A stretch of DNA of 64,000 nt from Tuctoria greenei. Lineage: Eukaryota; Streptophyta; Magnoliopsida; Poales; Poaceae. The position numbers and the translations under genes are program-made. Below, in pieces: positions 1-9,132 of this stretch. Location of the stretch: positions 117,269,498 to 117,333,497 of the forward strand of contig JAYESD010000008.1 of NCBI GenBank assembly GCA_036927565.1, in the 5' to 3' direction. The first letter of the stretch is position 1; every line of letters begins with the position of its first letter. The notes beneath the pieces were generated by a model. The model searched no databases and had not been told where the DNA came from. It saw nothing but the letters and a program-made list of their open reading frames with translations.

Positions 1-24
1 AACAGGAAAAAAGAAAAACACAAA

Positions 25-486
25 CTACAAACAAGAAAAGATAAACAACACAACTAAGAACAAGAAAAAAACTACTTCTCCTCCACCTCGCTCCACCAAC
101 TTCTCCTTCTCCTCCTCCTCCTTGGGCTCCTGGCTGGGCAGGAGCACCTCCCGCGGCGGAGACGGGAAGGCCAGTTTCCTGGACGTCGTCGCCACCAGGT
201 TGTCGCGGCCGGCGACATCGAGCTCATCCGCCAACATCTCCCAGAGGATGTCGAGGCGACCGGCCAAGTGCGTCATTCCGAAGACGTAGTGACCCGTGGT
301 CCCCATGGAAGCATACTCTGGAAGGGGACCAAGCCCAAGGCGATGCATGGAGCGCGATGTATTGTCAAATACATCGCGTGCCATTTTCCGGAGAGCCCAC
401 TCCTTGTTCGGTGGGGAGTCCGGTCGGGGACGCTTCCCCTTGGCGTCCTTCGGCGGGCTTGGCGGCGGTGTTGTCTTGTCAGCCAT
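25..486 (-). CDS. small hypothetical protein, possibly the only intact host gene
   Basis: An ATG-started ORF of 153 codons. The protein begins with a charged, proline-rich stretch (MADKTTPPPSPPKDAKGKRP), continues through a helix-compatible middle (residues about 28-100), and then has a Glu/Lys-rich patch (EEEEKEKL). It ends in a strongly hydrophobic tail of about 16 residues (VVFFLFLVVLFIFSCL), which could be a tail anchor or simply translated T-rich 3' sequence. No domain is recognised. A TATA-like box lies about 75 bases upstream on the same strand (562-569), which supports a real transcription unit. The ORF overlaps no recognised transposon. It could equally be a captured gene fragment or a spurious GC-rich ORF, and no function is assigned. 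Confidence 0.35.
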   Translation of the reverse strand: MADKTTPPPSPPKDAKGKRPRPDSPPNKEWALRKMARDVFDNTSRSMHRLGLGPLPEYASMGTTGHYVFGMTHLAGRLDILWEMLADELDVAGRDNLVATTSRKLAFPSPPREVLLPSQEPKEEEEKEKLVERGGGEVVFFLFLVVLFIFSCL

Positions 487-561
487 GGTGTTCTTGGCGC
501 GGTTTTTAGGAAGAGAGGAAGAGTGGCTGTGCGGAGAAGACGATGGCGTGCCCGAGTGATC

Positions 562-569
562 TTATAGTG
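562..569 (-). promoter_or_regulatory. TATA-like box upstream of the small ORF
   Basis: Read on the minus strand this is ACTATAAG, about 75 bases before the ATG at 486. The spacing suits a plant core promoter with a short leader. This rests on one short motif. Confidence 0.22.
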
Positions 570-604
570 TAGTAGCAGCCTGGCTGGGGTGCTCATCCTC
601 TGTA

Positions 605-693
605 GTACTGGAGGTGCAGTAGAGGTGGCTGACATGTGAGTCCCACACCATGTGGGGCCCTCATGTCAGCCATCTCTACTGCACCTGCAGTAC
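605..693. repeat. near-perfect 89-nt hairpin (small foldback or miRNA-like)
   Basis: The arms at 605-640 and 660-693 are reverse complements apart from one G-G mismatch, one G-U pair and a 2-nt bulge. The 19-nt loop contains a small CCACACCATGTGG palindrome. The stem holds the sequences GTGCAGTAGAG and GGCTGACATG. Grass MITEs often carry TGACATG/GTGGG(A/T)CCC-like motifs, so a tiny foldback element is the simplest reading. The size and pairing would also suit a young miRNA or siRNA precursor. Confidence 0.75.
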
Positions 694-730
694 TGCAGGG
701 GATTTGAACCCGCCTGGCTGGTCGTCTCTC
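694..730. other. unannotated spacer with a B-box-like motif
   Basis: Short spacer between the hairpin and the duplicated block. On the minus strand it reads GCGGGTTCAAATCCCC, like a pol III B box, but no A box is found at the right distance. Confidence 0.3.
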
Positions 731-1418
731 GACGCGCACAGTAGTGCTGATGGGATGCGGAGCGGTTCCAATTGAATTCAAAGATGCGCATGCGCTGCGC
801 GCGTTTAAGGCGCCTCAGTGACTGGCGCGCACGTAAGCTTGGTGCGCCCGGTCGCATCAGCTGCCTGTACAAATGGCTATGGCTTTAACAAAGGACCAAA
901 CCTTATCCGGCAAACAGCAACGTATAATACTTCCTCCGCCCCAACTCAACTCTATTTCTGTTTTGGTCGAACTAATTACCTTTGACCAATGATTTATATG
1001 GAATTTATTAACTTCAATAACATGTAGTACTAGATTGTATATTATGGAAATATTTTCATGGTGAATCTAAAAGTACAATTCTTGTATTGTTAAAATAGAT
1101 CAAAATTGCGTAAATCTCAAAGATAGATTTGACGAAACCTAAGATTGCCCTTTGAAAAAGTTTTATACTTTACATTAGTTTTACATATGTAATATGCACA
1201 TAGGATATATTACTAAATAGTTTTGCAAAAAAACATGGAGGAGAAATATGTATATCCCATATGCTACCACTACGTAATTTAGGGATGGGCAAATAAATCG
1301 AGACCGAAAAACCGAAACTAATAAAACCGAGACCAGAACCGAAAAGACCGAAATATCGGGTATTGGGTACTTTTCGGGTAGCAAATATAAATAACTAAAA
1401 AATAAATGTCGGGTTCGG
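731..1418. repeat. copy 1 of a 688-bp duplicated block
   Basis: This block reappears in the same orientation at 14091-14778 with the same net length and, by eye, roughly 5-6% substitutions. It contains the left end of the Stowaway-like element (from 928) and the first 139 bases of the hAT element (from 1280). The duplication therefore post-dates both insertions. The copy here is the source, because here both elements continue to their right ends. Confidence 0.85.
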
Positions 1419-1833
1419 GTACCACTCTCGGGTAACTGAAATAACCGAATAGCCAGTCCATCAAATAATTAGTTAAATTATGCGTGCTAAACTATGAATA
1501 ATTCAAATTTAGATATTTTATTTTCAAGTTGTGATGTGTGAAGTTGTTGGATTTAAATTTTATTTTTTATTTTTCATTTGTCAATTTATAATAAATGACC
1601 TCATGGGATTAAATTTATCAATCATATTAATTTGTGCAAACATGACATGGATATAATTTATAATTCGGATATATTGGGTAGGACCGAAGAACAAACTGGA
1701 ATTTTGGTACCTAAAATGTTCGGGTACCTAATATTATTACAACAATTCGGGTAGTGATTTAGAGAAACCGAATTTTGAAGAAGACAGTAATACCCAAACC
1801 AAAACATCGGGTAGACCGAATGCACACCTCTTA
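1280..1833. mobile_element. non-autonomous hAT element
   Basis: The left terminus is TAGGGATGGGCA and the right, read inward on the minus strand, is TAAGAGGTGTGCA, an imperfect inverted pair of hAT type. The flanking octamers ACGTAATT (1272-1279) and ACGTAAAT (1834-1841) match 7 of 8, as expected for an 8-bp hAT target duplication. The interior is AT-rich with repeated CCGAAA/TCGGGTA motifs and no coding capacity. Confidence 0.7.
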
Positions 1834-2110
1834 ACGTAAATCCATCCGAAATAATTAGCTAGTTTGAGGATGAATGAAGTTGAGCTTGCGAGCTTGATGA
1901 GCACTGTTATTGTTTTGAGCAGCGATTAATTTATGGCATCATCAAATCTGGAGTAATTTTTCTAGATCATTTGGGGCCGAAAAATTAGTTAACACGCTAT
2001 ATATGAGGAGAAAGATTAGGATATGCTACCTATTGCTTGTGTTGAATAACCCTATGCCGTGGACAACATATATCCGACACTTCATTCTGGTCGCCAGGAT
2101 CATTCTGCGC
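1834..2110. other. interior of the outer Stowaway-like element, no gene
   Basis: AT-rich sequence between the hAT and Ds-like insertions. I see no ORF, TIR or repeat in it. Confidence 0.4.
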
Positions 2111-2372
2111 TAGGGATGAAAACGGTACGGTAAATTACCGAACCGTCTGATGCCGTTTTTGAAAATTTCCGATGCGATTACCATTTTTGAAAATTTCCAA
2201 AATTTTTGATCCGATTACCGTTTCTATCGGACATTGAAAATTGGTAAACGAAATGGAAACGATTTAGATTGATTTCTGACCAAATTGTCGAAATACCGTA
2301 TTTTAATGGAAAATTTCTGAACAATAACCGAGTACTTTCCAAATAGTAGGTTGGGTCTAATGGGCTGACATG

Positions 2373-3061
2373 TACTCTCTCCGTCACTTGGAATAGAGGA
2401 TTTTTAAAGGAAACTTCAAAGGAATTCATTCCTACATTGTGCTGATGTCACAGGTGTTTGGAACACAAGAATCATATTTCCTTTCCTGTAGAAAGACTTC
2501 CTTTCCTATGTAAAATGGAGGAATGAAATAATCCAGTCCAAGTTCTTTGTGGTCTGCTGGTTGGCTATGGAGGGAATATATAGGGTGTAAAAGTCAAATT
2601 AACTAACCTAATGATTTGCATGGAATAATTATTTCTTATTTTGAAACAAGGGAATAATTATTTCTGAGCTACTGCAGTGCGATAGACGTTTTGATGTTAG
2701 AAATATCGGAATGAAGTTGTTTATGAAGCAAACTGGTAGTTCATTTTGGCAAGAAGTTATGACTTTGATTTATGTATTACAAATAATGATAGTTAAGATT
2801 CTAAAGAATTTTGTTTATAGTTGCTCTAACATTTTTCCTATGTTTTCATTCCTGCATTCCAAACATCTTGAATTCTCCATTCCCCTGATTTTGATTCCCG
2901 TGGTTTCCTCACTTTCTTCGTTCCTGCATTTTGTCTATTCCTATGTTTTTTCCAATTCCTGTGATTTGGACTCCTACGTTCCAAACGGGGCCGTAGTAAA
3001 TATCACTTTGTAGTTTATTTTTGAACTACAAAGCGACAAGTATTTAGAGACAAAGGGAGTA
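2373..3061. mobile_element. Stowaway MITE nested in the Ds-like element
   Basis: Left end TACTCTCTCCGTCACT; right end, on the minus strand, TACTCCCTTTGTCTCT. Both fit the Stowaway consensus beginning and the TA target. It is enlarged by the MITE at 2453-2992. The inverted similarity is limited to the termini, so the pairing of these two ends is probable rather than proven. Confidence 0.5.
2453..2992. mobile_element. innermost MITE with GTTTGGAAC termini
   Basis: The left terminus GGTGTTTGGAACACAAG and the right terminus on the minus strand GGCCCCGTTTGGAACGTAGG are inverted repeats. This is the pattern of an abundant grass MITE type whose ends read GGCCxxGTTTGGAAC. The interior has inverted T-rich and A-rich halves (CCTTTCCT, TTCCTGCATT). 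The short plus-strand ORF at 2711-3013 is low complexity and is not taken as a gene. Confidence 0.5.
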
Positions 3062-3295
3062 ATAAGCTCAATTCTTTAAATTTTTTATTCAGACACCAGT
3101 TTGAATAAGGAGTTGTCAAAGGTAATAAGCTCAATTCCGACCGCTTTCATCCCTATTCTACCCCAAGTCATCTGGGGCAGCAGGCGGAGGACCTTGATGA
3201 TCAGGATAAGGACCAGACAAGAAATCATTGGTCAAAGGTAAGTTTGACCAAAGCTAAAAATAGAGTTGAGTTGGGGCGGAGGGAGGAGTACTTTT

Positions 3296-3381
3296 TACAG
3301 ACCGCTTTGCAGGCCCCGCTGCGGGCGATCTCCTGCCTGCTGACAACTCCAACAGCTAAAGTAGCCTACAGCTGCACTTTA
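3296..3381. repeat. direct repeat, left of the F-box pseudogene
   Basis: This segment, with CAGACCGCTTTGCAGGCCCC and GCTAAAGTA, recurs in the same orientation at 4951-5028 with about 80% identity by eye. The two copies bracket the F-box pseudogene. Confidence 0.65.
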
Positions 3382-3594
3382 GAAGCCGTAACCCCAGTTT
3401 TGCAAGTAGCATTCCAAACAGTACACTTTAGAAGCCATAAGCATCACTGCGTGCGTCTCATTGTCTTCTTCGCGCGTACTAATAAAGACACAACATCCTC
3501 TTCTCTGCAACACACATAGGCCATCCTCCTCTCCGCGCGTACTCTTCCTCTTCGTCCCCATCACGCGCGCCCTCATTGGTTCCCTTCGAAGCCC

Positions 3595-4370
3595 ATGGAG
3601 TTCCCCTTGCCGCACGATATTGCGGTCCTGATCGCGGGGTGGGTCGCCGTAATCTCCCCGCAGCCCATGGACGACCTCTCCAGTCTGCACGCCACCTGAA
3701 AGGCCATGCATGCGGCGTGCCGGGATCGCGCTGTGGGCAGGCGTGTGGCGCTGGAGCGGGAGAGCATCTGGAAATATAACTGGAGCTACGACCGCCTCGT
3801 GGAGCGCCTGGCAATCATCGGCAACCCTCATGCGTGCTACGTCACTGGGTTCGACCTCGTCTTCCTGCATGGTCGCGCGCAGCCGGGCACCCAGTTCCTT
3901 GCCCTGGCGGCCGCAAATGGCCACATGGTGGTGGCCTACGTCCTCGCCAAGCTCCGCTACGACGCCGACCACCGGGACCGCGACGCCTTCGAGTATATCC
4001 GGCAGGTCGAAGGTGAGGCCCACGTCGGCTACAACGCTGCCAGGTCCGTCACCATGAAGTGGACCAACAAGGAGTGCTGCCGGTGTTGGCGTGAAGCCAT
4101 GAATAATATCGATGATGTCGCCTGGAGGTTCCGGGCAGGCCTCGTCCCGAAGCGCCGCCGGTGGCGGTGCCCAACATTGATGATGGCGCTTGGGACTGCT
4201 CAATAGGGGGGAACCAGGGAACTACCCGCTGCAGCAGGCCTACGTGGGAGGAGTGGAGAGTCTTCTGTACAGAGAACTGTAGGATTAAGCAAGAGCATGA
4301 CCTGTTCTGCCGTATGGCATTGTACTATTTGGGTTATATTTACTCAATTCCCATTTGGATGCACCGCTAG
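3595..4370 (+). pseudogene. F-box protein pseudogene (grass At2g35280-like type)
   Basis: From ATG 3595 the frame encodes an F-box-like start (LPHDIAVLIAGW, then PMDDLSSLHAT). It meets an in-frame TGA at 3697-3699 where the family has a cysteine codon (LxATC-K-M). The same frame then continues open to 4206 through a helical-repeat region (FLALAAANGHMVVAYVLAKL) typical of this family. The conserved C-terminal cysteine motif (EEWRVFCTENCRIKQEHDLF) lies in another frame, so a frameshift falls near 4150-4165. In intact relatives the F-box recruits SKP1 in an SCF ubiquitin ligase. With one nonsense change and one frameshift the gene is dead. The absence of introns fits either the normal gene or a retrocopy. 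The long minus-strand ORF over the same bases is its shadow. Confidence 0.7.
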
Positions 4371-4950
4371 TTCTCCCAACGCCAGTTAAAAGAGAACAAA
4401 GGGAGTATATAAAATAGACTTTTACTAGTATATGTGTTTCCCCTATGCCCGCTCGTCTCTGATGATTGTTGCACTTGTTGTGTTTCCCCTATGTGCGCTC
4501 GTCTTATGTTTAGCGCCGTTTGCATCAAAGGAAACTCACAGGTCCGTTTAAAGAAATGGATTCTTCCAAAAATGAATACATTCAATCATACAATAGTTTG
4601 TAACGAAGGAAATCAGTGTTCCCTTCTCTCTGTTCATTGTCTCCACTTTTCATTCCAGTCGTTGCTAATCGACAGAACTAGCTGTTACATAATCCCCAAT
4701 AAACACAAAATAAACTAAACGGCACATCTAGTCCGCAGCACTTCCCTTGAAGCAGTGGTAATAACTTCTGGCCGCGTATAGGAGTAGTGGTAATGATTAC
4801 ACCGCGTATAGGGGCATAGGGCCAGTGGTACGTTGGAGTTCTACCTATCTTTTTCTAACATTTTTCTCGTCCTTTCTTTTCTTTTCTCTCTGTTGATTGT
4901 CTGCACTTTTCTTTCCAGTTGTCGTTACCTGTTAGTACTGTATACTACTT
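4371..4950. other. no gene; small local duplications
   Basis: AT-rich sequence. A motif beginning TGTGTTTCCCCTATG occurs twice at 4433-4503. The two stretches around 4620-4680 and 4885-4950 (CTCTCTGTT.ATTGTCT.CACTTTTC) resemble each other. An isolated Stowaway-like end (GAACAAAGGGAGTAT) sits near 4393. No ORF or RNA gene can be supported. Confidence 0.35.
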
Positions 4951-5028
4951 TACAGACCGCTTTGCAGGCCCCACTGCGAGCGATCTCCTAGCACCTCTAG
5001 CGGCTAAAGTATCGTACAGGCAACTTTA
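4951..5028. repeat. direct repeat, right of the F-box pseudogene
   Basis: Second copy of 3296-3381, same orientation. It matches from ACAGACCGCTTTGCAGG through CGGCTAAAGTA to the shared ACTTTA end. Confidence 0.65.
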
Positions 5029-5479
5029 CAAATGAGCTTACTTGAACTTTTCAAGCATGAGCTCATCAAGATGGCAATACTCAACTTCAACCTCAAACTT
5101 TCAATCAAAACTAAGTTTGGTCCTTCAACTTTCAAATGGGTCAATTATTTAGTCCATCAACTTCAAAAAACCATTTCACTTTCATACTTACTCTGAGTTG
5201 GACATCCACACATTGGCATGCCACATAAGATAGTTAATGTGTTTTTAATCCTGTTAATTTGTGATAGAAGTTTGTTTTATTTAAATGTTTAAAGTATGCA
5301 TCATTATATGCATGTAAACTGTTTCTCATGTTGAAGCAAGCAGGCGAGAGTTTAAGAAACGATATGAATGGACCCCTTAGTTGGATATCTGGGAAGTACA
5401 ACCATCGGGTCAAAACAAACGGTGGATGCAGCCTTTACTGCACGCATGCAGCAAAATGTCGCTATGTCAGGCGATCCTA
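5029..5479. other. unclassified repetitive sequence, no gene
   Basis: Contains CAACTTTCAAATGGGTCAAT-type sequence, common in grass repeats but without recognisable termini here. It also contains part of an 86-codon ORF that runs into the LTR and is not supported. It ends with the target site TCCTA (5475-5479) of the following retrotransposon. Confidence 0.35.
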
Positions 5480-6633
5480 TGATGAGATCATGCATATTAT
5501 CATTGCACAAATAAACATGGCACAATGTTTATTTGTTTGGGATCCTGGCTCAATTGAATGTGCACTCTTATTTGATGGACAAGATTAAGATGGCGCACTA
5601 TGTCGTCCACCACCTTGGCCTCCTCCATTCATGCATACAAAAAGATTTGATGGCATTGCACATTTGGACCAACACATAATAGAAGATGAACTTGAGTTGA
5701 GAATGACTCCAAGTCAAGAAGGGGAGGATGATGAGGACATCACTTCTATGGATACAAACAACACTCCATTGAACATACAAGATGCAATCAATAGAGTTCA
5801 TACACAATAATTAATTTCAGAGGTGAACTCGTTCTTATATATTTCCTTATATGTTTTTAAGCATAGATTGCTACTTAATGATTTATTTGTGATTAGGATC
5901 AATGGAGAGGTTCAAGGAGTACATGGAGGGAGTATTAGGGACGTGGAAGACCGGAGAATTCGTTCAAAGAAGATGGAAACCGAACCAAACTCCAAATCGT
6001 ATCCAACTCGGAGTCCAGGAGCAGTACGCACTAAAATGGACGCCAAGAACGCATACGAACTCCGTTTTGGACGTTCTACATATGCACGGAAATGGGAGAG
6101 GATAACCTTTCCAATGGCGCCGGTCCTATGTCAAAATACTTTCGGAGTCTACGGGAATCGTCGAAACAAAATCAAGTACAGAATCTGTCAGGGTGCTGCG
6201 CCACCGTATTGGGCCATTGGGCCTTGTATCAAGTCTAAGTCCATTAATTTTCGTGTCTTAGGGTTAGGTCACGACCCTAACACCCCCTTGGACGTCCTCC
6301 CACCTATATATACTCCATGCTAGCCGCCATAGACAATTGGGTTTTGCTTAGATCAATAATATCGCCGTTTATCGGTTTGTGAAACCCCAATTCAGCAATT
6401 TCAGATTGCTTCTTCTACGTTCTTGCTTGTGTTCTCGGTTGCACTTGCAGGGATTAGCCTTTTTGGCGAGGTCAATCGTGTGCAGCACGGTTGATAACCA
6501 ACGGAGCGGTGGTGTAGTGATTGCAGGGGCTGTTCGTGTTCTACTCGAGAGCCTCGGATCATCAACGTCGAGATCTCCACATCAATCGACCTATCCATTA
6601 CCTTTCGGAAGATCGGGACCAATTCACCTATCA
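5480..6633 (+). repeat. 5' LTR of the gag-only retrotransposon
   Basis: 1154 bp, TG...CA. It carries an internal copy of a polypurine-like motif (5714-5736), a protein-like stretch (QEGEDDEDITSMDTNN), and a promoter-like CTATATATACTCC near 6304. It is nearly identical to 9133-10287. Confidence 0.92.
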
Positions 6634-6635
6634 AT

Positions 6636-6646
6636 TGGTATCAGAT
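6636..6646 (+). other. primer-binding site
   Basis: TGGTATCAGAT begins two bases after the 5' LTR and is complementary to the 3' end of initiator tRNA-Met, the usual plant LTR-element primer. Confidence 0.85.
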
Positions 6647-7839
6647 TTCCAGGTTGCCCGTTAGGTAATTCATCCATCCATTACATTAGTTTTGTTATTC
6701 ATACCTAGAGTCCACAAAAAAAGCCACAAAAAATTTGCAGTTTAGTAGATCTATTCATTACTTTGTCCAAACCACCATTGAGCTTTTGCAACTTTCGTTT
6801 TCAGTTTAGTTTTGTTGAGTTTGTGTCCATTGTTGAGTCATATTGCTGGTTTAGAAAGTGTTTTTGGTCTTAGTTTGAGTTTTGCATTGTGTGATTCATC
6901 CTTTTGAGTCACGTCATCACGTCCAGATTAGATTCGCCTCTGTCCAGTTCGGTATTTTCATAATATCTCGCTCATACAAACTCGGATTTTAGAGTTCTTG
7001 TACTTTCTGGAAAGCTTAAGAAGTTTTCTATGACTATCTAATTCATCATTCTCCCAGAAAATGCAGTTATCAATGTCGAAATTGCATTAGATATGAATCT
7101 GTTATTGATCTAGAAATTCTGAACAGTCTGTATTTCGGGTGCAATATCTCCCATTGTTCTTATCCAAAATAGATCTTCCATATGCTGAAATTAAAGAGGA
7201 GAGATAGATCTATAATATTTCTGTTCAAAGTTTTTAGATTTGAGGACTATAAAGGTGCTTAATTATCCTTAGAACATTGAGCAGAAAATCTGTAACATAC
7301 ATACAAGATATCTTTGAGTGTTTGCATTGTGTTCTTCCTTTGCAGCACATTCTGAAAAAAAAAAATGAAGAAAAAAAGAAAAAGGCATGTGAAAAAGAAG
7401 ATACAAAAGCCGCACAAAAAAGGTGAAAAAAACAACAAAAAAAAGAAGTGCTTGCATTCTTTGTGTCATCTAGTTTTGTCTCATGTCTTGCTAGCTTGAA
7501 TTACTAGGAACACATTTAGGCCAGCAACTTTGACAAGTACTTTGGACACTTACTCAACTTTACTATCTGATTTCATTGTTGCTAATCCTTGATACAAATA
7601 AAGTGCCATCCAAGCTACACCTTACTCTTGAGCAGAATCGATACACCTTTGCAATCATCCCACGCTTCATTGGTTTCTTCATACTGGCCACCGTTTGCCA
7701 CCTGCAGTGTCGGTAAGAACACTTGTAAGAGCGTGGTAAGATGCTTGAGAGTGTGTGATTCCACTTCCACTTTTCCATTATCCTTTGTAGTTGATAGGGA
7801 TAATATATTTTTTGTGTTGTCTTCTGTTTGCTACTAACA
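6647..7839 (+). other. untranslated leader of the retrotransposon
   Basis: About 1.2 kb between primer site and gag-like ORF, without a sustained ORF. A strongly A-rich/purine-rich stretch lies at 7350-7445. Confidence 0.6.
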
Positions 7840-9120
7840 ATGTCAGGTAAAAGCAAGAATCATGTATTATATGCTGATATGATGGACATGATGAAGACGG
7901 CGATGGAGTTGCTCACTAAAAATCAAACATCAACCAAGTTTTCACATGACATTCAGACCACCTTTACAACACCTTCCATAAAAAGTAATTACATTCTCCC
8001 ATCTCTTCCTTCTTATGATGGTTTTGGTTATGATGAATATATTACTTGGGAAATAGAGGTGGATAAATTTTTTGGACAATGTCATATGTGTGAGAGGAGA
8101 AAGATTAGAAATGTTGCAAGTGCATTAGTAGATTATGCATTAACTTGGTGGAAAAATTTAAATGAATTAGAAAAACCTCGAACATGGAAAGAAACGCAAA
8201 TTCTTATGCGAGAAACTTTTGCTAATGTATCTAATTGTAAATATGAAATACATGAACTTGAGAAGAATTTTCTTGTTGTACCTCCTCCTTTGCCTAACCT
8301 TTTGCAGGAACATGAACAAATAAATGGAGATGCAAATGAGAGTGAGGTGTTGAACAACTCTTCTGAATTTTTTTATGAATCAACTCATAATGCATTTGAA
8401 TTTCTTGCTGAAAATGAGAGTAATGTTAATGGACAATGCTCTACAGTTAACCACGGTATGACATTTTCAGATGTGCTGAATTTTGCTACCAATCATACTA
8501 TCGATGAGCAGCAACAAGATGAACCTTTTCACAATACACCTTTACCATTAGTTGATTTTTCTACTGATTCTTACAACAAAAATAAGTTGTGTGCTGATAA
8601 TTATATTGTACCTATGCTAGAACAACCAAATGAATTTGATAATTTATCACTCACTTGTGCTGAAATTAAGAATTTGATCCCAACTACATGTGAAAGGGAT
8701 GAGCTAAAATTGTTATCTTCTTTAAATACTTTGGGCTATATTGAATTTAACACTCTTTGTGATCTAGATATCGTAGAGAAGATAATATTTTCTCAATCTG
8801 AATTGCCTTTATTAAGTAGAAATATTTTTCATGCTATAGGCAACTATGAAGATAGTGGTGAATTTAAGGTGCATAAAGTTTACATATGTTCAAATGTGCA
8901 AGCTCCTTTTGTGCTGCAACAACATGGTGAAATGAATGGATGCACTAACACTAATAATGTATTGTCAATTTTTGCTAGCATTTTTTTTATTGCAGCAAGG
9001 ACAAAAAATAAAAAAGAAGCATTGTTCACCGCGGTTGTGCAATATGGACAGTTTTCATTCTACCCCCAAAGCAATCCTTTTTCCTGGACATACGAGCAAG
9101 CCGAGGACGGCTTGTCATAA
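7840..9120 (+). CDS. gag-like protein of the non-autonomous retrotransposon
   Basis: An uninterrupted 426-codon ORF from the first ATG at 7840 (MSGKSKNHVLYADMMDMM); the frame is open a little further upstream but without an ATG. Residues about 55-150 look like a Ty3-type Retrotrans_gag domain: a tryptophan-anchored start (YITWEIEVDKFF), the RRKIRNVASALVDYALTWW core and the TWKETQILMRETF helix. No zinc knuckle follows. The rest is Asn/Glu-rich and unlike any pol domain I know. The ORF ends at the polypurine tract. An intact gag-only frame suggests selection for particle incorporation, or youth. The C-terminal 270 residues may be a remnant of deleted pol sequence in a new frame. Confidence 0.7.
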   Translation: MSGKSKNHVLYADMMDMMKTAMELLTKNQTSTKFSHDIQTTFTTPSIKSNYILPSLPSYDGFGYDEYITWEIEVDKFFGQCHMCERRKIRNVASALVDYALTWWKNLNELEKPRTWKETQILMRETFANVSNCKYEIHELEKNFLVVPPPLPNLLQEHEQINGDANESEVLNNSSEFFYESTHNAFEFLAENESNVNGQCSTVNHGMTFSDVLNFATNHTIDEQQQDEPFHNTPLPLVDFSTDSYNKNKLCADNYIVPMLEQPNEFDNLSLTCAEIKNLIPTTCERDELKLLSSLNTLGYIEFNTLCDLDIVEKIIFSQSELPLLSRNIFHAIGNYEDSGEFKVHKVYICSNVQAPFVLQQHGEMNGCTNTNNVLSIFASIFFIAARTKNKKEALFTAVVQYGQFSFYPQSNPFSWTYEQAEDGLS

Positions 9121-9132
9121 AGAAGGGGAGAA
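9119..9132 (+). other. polypurine tract
   Basis: The purine run AAAGAAGGGGAGAA directly precedes the TGATGAG start of the 3' LTR and would prime plus-strand DNA synthesis. Confidence 0.85.

Larger units (their letters stand above)
2111..3155. mobile_element. Ac/Ds-like non-autonomous hAT element
   Basis: The left end TAGGGATGAAAACGGTACGG and right end (minus strand) TAGGGATGAAAGCGGTCGG closely resemble the maize Ac/Ds terminus. The subterminal region repeats CCG and TTACCG motifs, as Ac subterminal transposase-binding regions do. Flanking octamers TTCTGCGC (2103-2110) and TTCTACCC (3156-3163) match 6 of 8, a plausible worn target duplication. No transposase is encoded, and much of the interior is later MITE sequence. 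Confidence 0.8.
928..3290. mobile_element. Stowaway-like element split by later insertions
   Basis: The left end (TACTTCCTCCGCCCCAACTC from 928) and the right end (GGGGCGGAGGGAGGAGTA ending at 3290) are inverted repeats. They stay similar for about 75 bases inward: both contain the complement pair CTCAACTCTATTT and the motif TTTGACCAATGATTT. The TACTYCCTCCG terminus and TA boundary are typical of Stowaway (Tc1/mariner) MITEs, normally only a few hundred bases long. The present 2.36 kb is explained by the hAT element at 1280-1833 and the Ds-like element at 2111-3155 lying inside it. Confidence 0.6.

Noticed and set aside
695..720. tRNA gene suggested by a B-box-like GGTTCAAATCC on the minus strand
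   Set aside because: No A box, no acceptor stem pairing and no cloverleaf at the right distance.
2711..3013. 100-codon plus-strand ORF
   Set aside because: Runs from a Ds-like element across a MITE terminus; hydrophobic T-rich composition only.
3379..4203. 274-codon minus-strand ORF
   Set aside because: It lies exactly over the F-box pseudogene, and the plus-strand translation has family motifs. The minus frame is a GC-rich shadow.
4386..4409. Another Stowaway element ending at GGGAGTAT
   Set aside because: No matching opposite end or TA duplication was found nearby.
7269..7469. Minus-strand ORF rich in Phe
   Set aside because: It is the complement of an A-rich leader of a retrotransposon.
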